Assembly: GCA_019695055.1 (NCBI GenBank)
Contig: JAIBAT010000083.1
Location: forward strand, 1 to 64,000
Length of the DNA stretch: 64,000 nucleotides
Direction of reading: 5' to 3'
Origin: Candidatus Sumerlaeaceae bacterium
GTDB taxonomy: Bacteria; Sumerlaeota; Sumerlaeia; Sumerlaeales; Sumerlaeaceae
Shown: positions 34,888 through 42,886 of the stretch, one piece after another
Numbering within the stretch: position 1 is the first letter of the stretch
Layout of the letters: each line of letters starts with the position of its first letter
The notes under the pieces: model-generated
Told to the model about the DNA's origin: nothing
Database searches by the model: none
Seen by the model: only the letters and a program-made list of their open reading frames with translations
Position numbers and translations under genes: made by a program

Positions 34888-34983
34888 CTTCGTCCCACTC
34901 CTTTTGGTGAAAATTGGGCTTGAACCTGCTGGTAGCAGGCGGAGCCTTTCCGTATTGTGAGTATGGGGGCTTTATGATTTCTG

Positions 34984-36420
34984 ATGTTTGCTGATGCCAC
35001 GATGCTCGCCCGCATCCAGTTCGGGCTTACGATCGCGTTTCATTATCTCTTCCCGCCGCTGACCATCGGCCTCGGAGTCGTTATGGTGATGACGGAGGGG
35101 GCCTACATCGTGACCCGGGACAAGCTGTGGGAGATCACGGCGAAATATTGGACGCGGCTCTTCGCGGCGACCTTCGCCATGGGAGTGGCCACGGGCATCG
35201 TGATGGAATTTCAATTCGGCACCAACTGGTCCACCTACTCGCGGTTCGTGGGCGACGTGTTTGGGTCGGCGCTGGCGGCGGAGGGCGTGTTTGCCTTTTT
35301 TCTGGAATCAGGGTTCCTGGCGGTGCTGGTGTTCGGCTGGGACCGGGTTTCGCCGGCGGTGCATTTCCTTTCGACGCTCATGGTGAGCCTCGGGTCCATG
35401 TTCTCGGCGGTCTGGATCGTGGTGGCGAACTCCTGGCAGCAGACGCCCGCGGGTTACCACGTGGTGCGCGACGGCAACGGCTGGCGCGCCGAAATCACGG
35501 ACTTCTGGGCGATGGTATTCAATCCGTCCTCCGTGCCGCGGCTCACTCACACGCTGATCGGGTGCTTCATCCTGGGGGCGTTTTTCGTGATGAGCATCAC
35601 GGCTTGGTATCTCCTGAAGAAACGCCACGAGGAATTCGCGCGGCGGTCGTTCAAGGTCGCGCTGGTGTTTGGCGCCGTGGCGTCGCTGGCGCAGTTGTTC
35701 GTGGGCCACGACCACGCAAAACAGGTGGCGGCCACGCAACCGGCGAAACTGGCAGCGTACGAAGGATTGTACAAGACGCCCGAAGGCGGCGCCCCATTGT
35801 CACTGATCGGGTGGCCCAATGAGAAGGCGCAGCGCCTCGACTATGCGGTTGAGATTCCGGGCATGTTGAGTTTCCTGGTACACGGCGACACGAAGACGCC
35901 GGTGCCGGGGCTGGACCAATTCAAGCCGGAAGATCGGCCACCGGTGGTGGTGCCGTTTCTGGCTTACCACGCCATGATCGCGCTGGGGATGGGATTTATC
36001 GGCCTGAGCCTGCTGGGGTTGTTCCTATGGTGGCGCGGCACGCTATTCCAGCACCGCTGGTTGTTATGGGTTTATGTGTTTGCGGTGCTGGGGGCCTACG
36101 CGGCAAACCAACTGGGATGGATCGCCGCGGAGGTCGGGCGGCAGCCATGGTCCGTGTATGGATTGTTGCGCACGGCGGATAGTGTTTCAAAATCTGTGAA
36201 GGCGGGCGAGATTCTGGCGTCCATCATCATGTTCACAATTGTCTACGCGCTCCTCTTTGCCGTGTGGATTTATGTGATGAACAGCAAAATCCAGCACGGG
36301 CCGGACACGGACGAGACGCATCCGGACAAGACCAGCCTGGACGGCCTGATGGAAGCGGCGGGCTCGCTGGGCGGGCACCGGCACTCCATGACCGAGGTTT
36401 CGGACGGGAAGGACAGCTAA
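34984..36420 (+). CDS. cydA: Cytochrome bd ubiquinol oxidase subunit I
   Basis: A 478-residue, about nine-helix inner-membrane subunit. It has the N-terminal heme-ligand region (His20 in [12 protein letters not shown]), RLTHTLIG with the second histidine, the Q-loop segment [18 protein letters not shown] for quinol binding, and GRQPW near the end. The oxidase moves electrons from quinol to O2, works at low oxygen and resists NO. It forms an operon with cydB three bases downstream. A six-codon ORF (34974-34994) behind a GGGGG run overlaps the start, and an alternative start is ATG 35002. The Q-loop is of the short type common outside enterobacteria. Context with hcp suggests low-oxygen or NO-exposed growth. 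Confidence 0.97.
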   Translation: MFADATMLARIQFGLTIAFHYLFPPLTIGLGVVMVMTEGAYIVTRDKLWEITAKYWTRLFAATFAMGVATGIVMEFQFGTNWSTYSRFVGDVFGSALAAEGVFAFFLESGFLAVLVFGWDRVSPAVHFLSTLMVSLGSMFSAVWIVVANSWQQTPAGYHVVRDGNGWRAEITDFWAMVFNPSSVPRLTHTLIGCFILGAFFVMSITAWYLLKKRHEEFARRSFKVALVFGAVASLAQLFVGHDHAKQVAATQPAKLAAYEGLYKTPEGGAPLSLIGWPNEKAQRLDYAVEIPGMLSFLVHGDTKTPVPGLDQFKPEDRPPVVVPFLAYHAMIALGMGFIGLSLLGLFLWWRGTLFQHRWLLWVYVFAVLGAYAANQLGWIAAEVGRQPWSVYGLLRTADSVSKSVKAGEILASIIMFTIVYALLFAVWIYVMNSKIQHGPDTDETHPDKTSLDGLMEAAGSLGGHRHSMTEVSDGKDS

Positions 36421-36423
36421 ACC

Positions 36424-37440
36424 ATGGACCTCAATCTTTTCTGGTACCTGATGATCGGCGTTCTCCTGACGGGTTACGCCATCCTCGATGGTTTTGACCT
36501 TGGAGTCGGCACGCTGCACCTGTTCACACGGACCGACGAAGAGCGGCGGCTGAGCATGAATTCCATCGGGCCCGTGTGGGACGGCAACGAGGTATGGCTT
36601 GTGACGGCAGGCGGGGCGCTGTTCGCGGCGTTTCCGCATGCCTATGCCACGGCCTTCTCGGGATTCTACCTGGCGTTCATGTTGCTGCTGTGTGCGCTGA
36701 TCTTCCGCGCAGTGGCGCTGGAGTTTCGCAGCAAGCGGCCTTCGAAGGGATGGCGGCAAAGCTGGGACGTGGCGTTCTTTGCATCGAGCACACTCTCCGC
36801 CCTGCTGTTTGGCGTGGCCGTGGGCAACATGATCCAGGGGATTCCCATCGGCGCGGACAAGGAGTATGCCGGCGGATTCTGGAACCTGTTGACGCCCTAT
36901 CCCCTGCTGGTGGGCGTGTTTAATGTGTCGATGTTCGCCATGCACGGGTCCATCTATCTCTACCTCAAGACGGAGGGCGAACTGCAAGAGCGGGTGCGGC
37001 AATGGTTTTACAAGGCGTTCGCCATCTTCGTCGTCCTGTATGTCGTGGTATCCTGCGTGACGGTGTGGCGGTTGCCGTCGGCTACGGTGAACTTCCGCGA
37101 GTTTCCGTGGCTGACCGGTGTGGTAGTGCTGAACGTGCTGGCTGTGGCAAACATCCCGCGGGCGATTTATCTCGGGCTCCCGGGCCGGGCGCTTGTGACG
37201 TCGTCGCTGACCATCGCGGCGCTGGTGCTGCTCTTCGGCGTGGCGCTCTTCCCGAACCTCATCGTGTCGAGCATGGGTCCGGAATACAATCTGACGGCCT
37301 ACAACGCGGCGAGCAGTCAGCGGACGCTGTGGATCATGCGAAACATTGCGTTCATCGGGCTGCCGTTCGTGCTGACTTACACCGTGGCCATTTACTGGAT
37401 CTTCCGCGGGAAGGTAAAGCTGACGCCGACCAGCTATTAG
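36424..37440 (+). CDS. cydB: Cytochrome bd ubiquinol oxidase subunit II
   Basis: A 338-residue, multi-helix membrane subunit of the CydB family that pairs with CydA. Typical features are the start LNLFWYLMIGVLLTGYAILDGFDLG in outline, the conserved WDGNEVWL segment, and GAALFAAFP-like residues after it. It lies three bases after cydA, so the two are co-translated. Its stop is five bases from the convergent aroB stop. No small CydX-like ORF was recognised next to it. The product supports assembly of the heme-containing complex and has no heme ligand of its own. Confidence 0.96.
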   Translation: MDLNLFWYLMIGVLLTGYAILDGFDLGVGTLHLFTRTDEERRLSMNSIGPVWDGNEVWLVTAGGALFAAFPHAYATAFSGFYLAFMLLLCALIFRAVALEFRSKRPSKGWRQSWDVAFFASSTLSALLFGVAVGNMIQGIPIGADKEYAGGFWNLLTPYPLLVGVFNVSMFAMHGSIYLYLKTEGELQERVRQWFYKAFAIFVVLYVVVSCVTVWRLPSATVNFREFPWLTGVVVLNVLAVANIPRAIYLGLPGRALVTSSLTIAALVLLFGVALFPNLIVSSMGPEYNLTAYNAASSQRTLWIMRNIAFIGLPFVLTYTVAIYWIFRGKVKLTPTSY

Positions 37441-37445
37441 TAGTT

Positions 37446-38570
37446 TCAGGTTGCGCCGAGATCGCGGAGCAATTTCAGGACCGCCGGTGTCTCCACGTCG
37501 TCACGGAGAACAACCTCGCCAAGGCGCGTGGGTAAGACGAAACGCTGGCGACCGGAAACGACCTTCTTATCGGATTTCATTCCCTCAACAATCTGTTCGG
37601 CCTTCATGCCTTCGGGGATCCTTGTCGGGAGACCGGCGGTTTCGATGAGTTTCACAAGGCGGGCCTGCTCGCCAGCTGAGAACATGCCGAGACGACAGGC
37701 CAACTCTCCGGCGGCGACCATGCCAATGGCGACAGCCTGGCCGTGGAACTGGCGCTCCTTATACTCACCGACGCTTTCAATGGCATGGGCAAAGGTGTGC
37801 CCGAAATTGAGGATCGCGCGCAGACCACCCTCGAATTCGTCCTGGCCGACCACGGCGGCCTTAATCTCACAGGAACGGCGAGTCACGTGCAGCAGCGGCT
37901 CAGATTCGAGTTTCAGCGCGCGCGTGACGTTTTTTTCGAGGTAGTCGAACAGCGCGGCATCGTAAATGACGCCATACTTGATGATCTCCGCGAAGCCGCC
38001 GTGGCGGTTATGGTCGTCGAGGGTTTTCAGGTACGCGAGATCCACGGCCACGAGCGCCGGTTGGTAAAACGCACCAATCAGGTTCTTACCGAGGCGATGA
38101 TCCACGCCGGTTTTGCCACCGATGGAGCTGTCGACCATGGCCACGACAGTTGTCGGGACCTGGATGAATCGGACGCCGCGCAGAAATGTGGCGGCTACAA
38201 AACCAGCGAGATCGCCGATGACGCCCCCGCCGAAAGCTATTACTGTGGCGCGGCGTGAAAAGCGCTCTTCGAGCAGCCGGTCGTAAAGGGCCGAGGCGCT
38301 GTCGAGGGTTTTGTACTTTTCTCCATCGCCAACCATTGCCGTGGTGAAATCGACGCCGGCGGCTTGCATCGCCGCGCCGAAGCGTTCGCCCTGGGCGCTC
38401 CAGATGGTTTCGTTGGTGACGACGAAGGCGCGTTCGGGACACAAGGCTTTGATATCGGCAACGAGAGCGTCGGTGGCGTTGTTGTAGAAGCGGATGTCAT
38501 AGCTGCGTTCGCCAAGATCCACGCGAAGCGGATCCCACGAAGCTTTGGTGGCATTTCCTGATTCAGTCAT
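37446..38570 (-). CDS. aroB: 3-dehydroquinate synthase
   Basis: A 374-residue enzyme of the shikimate pathway that turns DAHP into 3-dehydroquinate with NAD+ and a metal ion. The signature blocks are GGGVIGDLAGFVA, the PTT motif with MVDSSIGGKTGVD, metal ligands in GFAEIIKYG and NFGHTFAHA, and the C-terminal DKKV region. AGGA lies 10 bases before the ATG at 38570; the longer upstream frame adds 42 residues outside the family length. It is the last gene of a six-gene operon and ends five bases from cydB. Chorismate and aromatic amino acids depend on it. Confidence 0.97.
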   Translation of the reverse strand: MTESGNATKASWDPLRVDLGERSYDIRFYNNATDALVADIKALCPERAFVVTNETIWSAQGERFGAAMQAAGVDFTTAMVGDGEKYKTLDSASALYDRLLEERFSRRATVIAFGGGVIGDLAGFVAATFLRGVRFIQVPTTVVAMVDSSIGGKTGVDHRLGKNLIGAFYQPALVAVDLAYLKTLDDHNRHGGFAEIIKYGVIYDAALFDYLEKNVTRALKLESEPLLHVTRRSCEIKAAVVGQDEFEGGLRAILNFGHTFAHAIESVGEYKERQFHGQAVAIGMVAAGELACRLGMFSAGEQARLVKLIETAGLPTRIPEGMKAEQIVEGMKSDKKVVSGRQRFVLPTRLGEVVLRDDVETPAVLKLLRDLGAT

Positions 38571-38601
38571 GATTTGTTGTTCCTGCGGCGGATTGGCGCT
38601 T

Positions 38602-39024
38602 TCAAGGCTGGTTTTGCAGCAAGGACTGGGAAATCGATTCGGCCACGGCCAGGAATTGCGGACACAGGTCCAATGATGCCAAGTCCCCGGCTGCAATCCA
38701 CTGGTGCGCGTCGTGTTCGGTGCTTAGGTGAAATTCGCCGGCTTCCACGCTTGCTTCGAGGAACAAGTAGGCGATGCGGTTCTTCGCGGACTCGGACTGC
38801 GTTGTGCAGAGTACGCGAATTGGTTCCACGGAAAGACCAGTTTCCTCGGCGATTTCGCGGCGCAGGGTTTCGTCGAGGCTTTCGCCTGCGTCCATTTTAC
38901 CGCCGGGAAAATCCCACTTGCCGGCATTGTTCCGGGATGAAGCCGCGCGGCGCAGCAAGAGGATTTCTCCTTCGGTGTTTCGAACCACGACCTTCACCGA
39001 AAGGGCGAAAGGTTTCGCGATCAT
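38602..39024 (-). CDS. Nudix hydrolase
   Basis: A 140-residue Nudix protein. The Nudix box runs GKMDAGESLDETLRREIAEETGL, with the metal-binding REIAEET core. The substrate side has WDFPGG before it. These enzymes hydrolyse nucleoside diphosphates linked to another group; the dinucleotide or mutagenic-nucleotide preference cannot be read here. The ATG lies in an ATGA overlap with the HtpX stop codon and the gene runs on to aroB after 31 bases, so it is a central member of the operon. Length is normal for the small bacterial members. Confidence 0.92.
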   Translation of the reverse strand: MIAKPFALSVKVVVRNTEGEILLLRRAASSRNNAGKWDFPGGKMDAGESLDETLRREIAEETGLSVEPIRVLCTTQSESAKNRIAYLFLEASVEAGEFHLSTEHDAHQWIAAGDLASLDLCPQFLAVAESISQSLLQNQP

Positions 39025-40436
39025 GCGGCCTGGCCCGCGCCGTGAACATTGATCTGGCGGTGGCACTTGGGGCAATCAATGTGCGGAGCACTGAAACTCG
39101 GGCTGAGCTGGACCGTGTTGCCGCAACCACAGCGGAAGGATTCCCAGCCGCGACCGGTGCGCGTGTAATCGAGCGCTGGTAGCGCGTCCGCCATTTGTGC
39201 GGCCTGCGCCGCCTGCATCTGGCCGGCTACTTCGGCGTAGCGCTCCGTGGCGGACGGAATCGCCAGCTTGCGGCCGCAACGCACGCAGTTTGCCGTGTCG
39301 CCCTCGTAGAGTTGCGGAATGTTGGTCGTCATGCCGCACTCGCATGGAATCGGGATGTAGCCGTTGAGTCGTGTTCCGGTGGCGCGGGCTTCACGCTTGG
39401 ACTCGATGGGGCCTTCACCAGAGGCAGCGCGAATGCCCTCGGTGGGTGCTGCGCCAAGGCTTTCGGAACCGATGATTCCCTTACCCATGGCGGCGCGATA
39501 GGCGGCGTCGTAATCGCCAAGGCCGGCGCCGTGCATGTTTCTCAGGATCCGCACGCGTTCCGCCGTGGCGGGATGTGTTGAGAACATGCTGCTCTTATCC
39601 ATGTCTGCCGCGGCGCGCAGCGGATTGATGATAAACATGGGTGCCACTGCTTTGCTGACCTTCAGGCCGATTCCCGCGTTGGCGATCTTTTCAAGGGCTG
39701 ATGCGAGGCCCTCGGGGTAACGTGTGTAGGATGCGCCGCAGGCATCCGCAAGGTACTCGCGCTTGCGGGAACAGGCGAAGTAAAGCAACTGCGCCAGAAT
39801 TGGAGCGACTACTATCAGGACGATGGAAAGCACGAGGACGATGATCTGCCCCTGATCGTTGCCGCGGGAACTGGAGCGGCTGCTGCCGCGGCCGCCGTAG
39901 TAAAACATACGCAGGGCGACATCGGACAGAATAATAATGGAACCAAGAACCACGCCCGCGAGCGTCATGAAGCTGGTGTCGCGGTTCTTCAGGTGCGCGA
40001 TCTCGTGAGCAATGACGCCCTGAAGCTCGTCGCGGGTCAGGCGATAGAGCAGGCCGGTGGTCACGGCCACGGCGCTGTGCTTGGGGTCGCGCCCCATGGC
40101 AAACGCGTTGGGCGACGGATCCTCGATGATGTAGATGCGGGGCATGAACTCGAGGCCGGCTGCGATCTTCATCTCCTCGACAATGTTGAACAGGCGCGGG
40201 CAATCCTCGCGGGCGGCCTCGCGCGCGTTCATACCGGTGAGAAAAAGGCTCTCCGCGGCGAAGTAGTAGGTCATCATCTGGACCAGCAGGATGACCAATG
40301 CCACGATGACGCCCACAATGCCGCCGCCCGGCCGTGCGGCCTCGCCCATGGCGAATCCGGCCAGCAGCAGCAACACGCTCATCAGCGTGATGAGAACCGC
40401 CGACCGGCGCTTATTGGCCCGGATCTGTTCCCACAT
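39021..40436 (-). CDS. HtpX-like M48 membrane metalloprotease with C-terminal zinc ribbons
   Basis: A 471-residue protein. The N-terminal part is an HtpX/M48 membrane peptidase: two hydrophobic helices (about 16-30 and 38-60), the zinc motif HEIAH (144-148), later helices and the EYLADACGA motif. Residues 360-471 hold two Cys modules: PCECGMTTNIPQL ... CVRCGRKL and CGCGNTVQL ... CPKCHRQI, which look like zinc ribbons; between them is an Ala/Gln-rich stretch. HtpX degrades damaged membrane proteins. The usual protein ends near residue 290, so the C-terminal part is an addition. It sits directly after lemA, the common partner of this family. Confidence 0.88.
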   Translation of the reverse strand: MWEQIRANKRRSAVLITLMSVLLLLAGFAMGEAARPGGGIVGVIVALVILLVQMMTYYFAAESLFLTGMNAREAAREDCPRLFNIVEEMKIAAGLEFMPRIYIIEDPSPNAFAMGRDPKHSAVAVTTGLLYRLTRDELQGVIAHEIAHLKNRDTSFMTLAGVVLGSIIILSDVALRMFYYGGRGSSRSSSRGNDQGQIIVLVLSIVLIVVAPILAQLLYFACSRKREYLADACGASYTRYPEGLASALEKIANAGIGLKVSKAVAPMFIINPLRAAADMDKSSMFSTHPATAERVRILRNMHGAGLGDYDAAYRAAMGKGIIGSESLGAAPTEGIRAASGEGPIESKREARATGTRLNGYIPIPCECGMTTNIPQLYEGDTANCVRCGRKLAIPSATERYAEVAGQMQAAQAAQMADALPALDYTRTGRGWESFRCGCGNTVQLSPSFSAPHIDCPKCHRQINVHGAGQAA

Positions 40437-40468
40437 GGTCTATGTCGCGTTGCCCAAAGGGGCGCGCG

Positions 40469-41053
40469 TCAGAACTTCACCTGAGGCACGGCGCGCTCGG
40501 CTTCGTCCTTCACTTCGAAGAAGTCGCGCTTGGTGAACCCGAACATGCCGGCAATGATGTTCGGCGGGAACTGCTGGATCTTCGTGTTATAGACCATGGC
40601 GCGGTCATTGTAAAACTGGCGCGCAAAGGTGATCTTGTTCTCGGTGGAGGTCAGCTCCTCCTGCAAGGCCATGAAGTTCTCGTTGGCCTTGAGGTTGGGG
40701 TAGGCTTCCGCCACGGCGAAGAGGGACTTCAGCGTTCCGCTCAGCATGTTTTCCGCCTGGGCCTGAGCCGCGGGGCCCTGAGCATTCATGGCCATGTTGC
40801 GGGCTGCAATGACCTTTTCGAGGGTCTCCTTTTCGTGGCCCGCGTAGCCCTTCACCGTTTCCACCAGGTTGGGAATCAGGTCGTGGCGGCGCTTGAGCTG
40901 CACGTCAATCTGGGCCCAGGCGTTGTCGATCTCGACACGGCCGGCGACCAGCCCGTTGTAAACCGCGATAACGTAAAACACGATGACCACAATGACGCCC
41001 ACAAATGCCAAAAGCGCCACGGTGCCCCCTGCGAGTCCTGCCAACATATCCAT
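40469..41053 (-). CDS. LemA-family membrane-anchored protein
   Basis: A 194-residue LemA protein: one N-terminal helix (AGGTVALLAFVGVIVVIVFYVIA) followed by a long cytoplasmic or periplasmic helical bundle (NAWAQIDVQLKRRHDLIPNLVETVKGYAGHEKETLEKV). The block DRAMVYNTKIQQFPPNIIA is diagnostic. LemA proteins often sit beside HtpX-like proteases, as here (32 bases), and their role is poorly defined; a part in envelope stress is inferred from the pairing. Length is typical. Confidence 0.95.
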   Translation of the reverse strand: MDMLAGLAGGTVALLAFVGVIVVIVFYVIAVYNGLVAGRVEIDNAWAQIDVQLKRRHDLIPNLVETVKGYAGHEKETLEKVIAARNMAMNAQGPAAQAQAENMLSGTLKSLFAVAEAYPNLKANENFMALQEELTSTENKITFARQFYNDRAMVYNTKIQQFPPNIIAGMFGFTKRDFFEVKDEAERAVPQVKF

Positions 41054-41068
41054 TCCCTCCTCGGTTGC

Positions 41069-41527
41069 TTATGGTGAAACCTTTGTGCCGGGGCTATCCG
41101 CCGCCGGTTCGTCCGAAAAGATGTTGCCGAGCATATCAGACAAAAATGCCACCGTTTTATTGGTGTGGTCACTTTCGGGAAACCCGAGCAGGAGCTTTTT
41201 CAGCTCCCCGCAGTCAAACCAAATTCCGTGGCCAGCCGGGCAGCGATCTATGATCAGGTCCGCCCCCTGATAGGGGTGGGCCGGAACTTCCTGCAAGCGC
41301 TCGTCGCAACGCGGGCAAAGATTCTTTCGGCCGGGGGGGATGATCCCCTCGCGGCGCTGGAAGGCCAGGTGCTCGGCGTTGGCCGCGGCGCCGGTGCGGG
41401 CCAGCAGGTCCTCCAGCTCGCCGGAGTCGAGCCAGATGCCGCGGCACTTGGCGCAGTAATCCACTCGCATTTCCTCATAGACGAGGATGGTGAGCGCAAC
41501 ATCGCATCGCGGGCAAACGGGTATCAT
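41069..41527 (-). CDS. Protein with two zf-TFIIB-like zinc ribbons
   Basis: A 152-residue soluble protein with two copies of a zinc-binding module: CPRCDVALTILVYEEMRVDYCAKC in outline then GIWLDSGELEDLL, and CPRCDERLQEV ... RCPAGHGIWFDCGELKKLL. The W-[LF]-D-x-GEL tail of each is the zf-TFIIB signature. In the second copy the last zinc ligand is replaced: CPAGH instead of CxxC, so His may serve as ligand. No catalytic domain is seen. It lies between a membrane protein and lemA in the operon and could serve as an adaptor or chaperone-like partner of the membrane protease group; that is inference. Confidence 0.88.
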   Translation of the reverse strand: MIPVCPRCDVALTILVYEEMRVDYCAKCRGIWLDSGELEDLLARTGAAANAEHLAFQRREGIIPPGRKNLCPRCDERLQEVPAHPYQGADLIIDRCPAGHGIWFDCGELKKLLLGFPESDHTNKTVAFLSDMLGNIFSDEPAADSPGTKVSP

Positions 41528-41571
41528 GCTTTCTTACCTGTCATGATTCCGGGTGCTGCGGAGGGCCATCG

Positions 41572-42471
41572 TCAAGGCGAACCGGTCGCACTGGAACCGG
41601 GTGCCCGGCGCTGGCCGTTCCTCTTTTGGCGCTCCAACTCCGTCTGCTTCATCAGCTCGGGGATCTTGTCTCCGTGGAAACCCCAGAGCAGTGCCGCGCT
41701 GACCACGGCGCCAAATAGGGTAAGTATGATGGCCTTCATTCCCTCCGGCTGGCCGGAGACTTTCCCCGGCCGCATCTGCGCTCCCAGAAAGCCCACCAGG
41801 GGCAGCACGATACCCAGAGGAACGGCAATCATCATGGCCAGACCGAGGCCAAGGGACCGCTCCGGGTCGTTTCGAAGCACCACCATGGCGATGGGGCACA
41901 AGGCGAGCAGCAGGCCCTCGTAGTAACCCACCCGAAACAGCAATAGCGGATTGGGGGGCGCCTCGGGGAAATTCGGCTCGTCCCCCGGCACAGCCAGCAG
42001 GGCTGTCATGTTGATGTCCACGTAGTGTCCCTCGCCAGTGTCGGCGATGATCAATTCGTCGAGCCACAGTTCCATCTGGACCCGCACCCCCATGGTCGTG
42101 GGCTCGAAGGTGCACTTGGCGTTGATGACTTTCTCGTCGTGGGTGTGGACGCCGTAATGGTGCAGAACCTGGTGCACCACTTCCTTATTGCGCCAGCCGG
42201 GGGCGCGGACGGCCTCCATGACCGTTGGGAGTTTTTGGGGTTTTAGAGTGAAACCGTTGTTCTGAAAGGCCTTGGCGATGCGCTCGCGCGCCTGTTCGAG
42301 GGTGGCCTTTTCCCAGAAGTCACCCTTTCGGGTGCGCATGCGGCCTTTGCGCCCCGGTGTCAGCAGCCCCAACAGCACGGGAGCGAAGAAGGGCACCAGG
42401 ACGAGAATCATCATGGCGACAATCATAAAGCTGGCGCCGTTCTCCAGATTTTGCGGTGGGGCGGGTGGCAT
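41572..42471 (-). CDS. Membrane protein of unknown function, first gene of the LemA/HtpX operon
   Basis: A 299-residue protein with an N-terminal helix (about 16-38, IVAMMILVLVPFFAPVLLGLL), a soluble domain of about 130 residues (EQARERIAKAFQNNGFTLKPQ and VINAKCTFEPTTMGVRVQMELW), then three or four helices (about 185-275) and a basic tail. I recognise no named family. It starts a six-gene minus-strand operon and precedes a zinc-ribbon protein, LemA and the HtpX-like protease, so it may belong to an envelope quality-control group. Gap sizes downstream are 44, 15, 32, overlap and 31 bases. Confidence 0.68.
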   Translation of the reverse strand: MPPAPPQNLENGASFMIVAMMILVLVPFFAPVLLGLLTPGRKGRMRTRKGDFWEKATLEQARERIAKAFQNNGFTLKPQKLPTVMEAVRAPGWRNKEVVHQVLHHYGVHTHDEKVINAKCTFEPTTMGVRVQMELWLDELIIADTGEGHYVDINMTALLAVPGDEPNFPEAPPNPLLLFRVGYYEGLLLALCPIAMVVLRNDPERSLGLGLAMMIAVPLGIVLPLVGFLGAQMRPGKVSGQPEGMKAIILTLFGAVVSAALLWGFHGDKIPELMKQTELERQKRNGQRRAPGSSATGSP

Positions 42472-42886
42472 TTATGGACTCCAACACCTCAACACCACTA
42501 AAATCAACCCGTAAAAGCCCCAACACCGTATGCCCAATCCCACAATTTAAGGATCCCATCCGCGATCACCTTGGAGTTTTACCCATGGTGTGGATACAGT
42601 GTTGAAATAGACACAAGGTAGGCCAGGACCCTACCAAAGCCCTCCCCCAGACGATCCAAGATCGCTTACATCTGCCTCTGCTTGCACCCCCAAGGCGACA
42701 GAATATAGTAGGGACGCCCATAACTTTAAACGCTTAAACGCTAGCCGAACTGGGGGACAAGCCTTGGGTTCCTGAAATAGTGGTGGTGCAATTGAAGCGG
42801 GCCCAATTCCGCCTGCGATGCGCCATCGACCGGCTCAGCACCTGTGACCAGATTTTACCGATCGGCACAGGAGAAACGTTGCCAGC
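42472..42886. other. Intergenic stretch, 415 bases
   Basis: No gene is supported. It must hold the promoter of the operon read from 42471 and the end of the kelch protein transcript that stops at 42887. A short tandem (TTAAACGC twice) lies near 42728-42744. I see no strong hairpin with a T run. Confidence 0.5.

Noticed and set aside
34925-34939. CCTGCT-GGT-AGCAGG hairpin between the GH13 gene and cydA
   Set aside because: Only 6 bp with a 3-base loop and no T tail; too weak to call a terminator.
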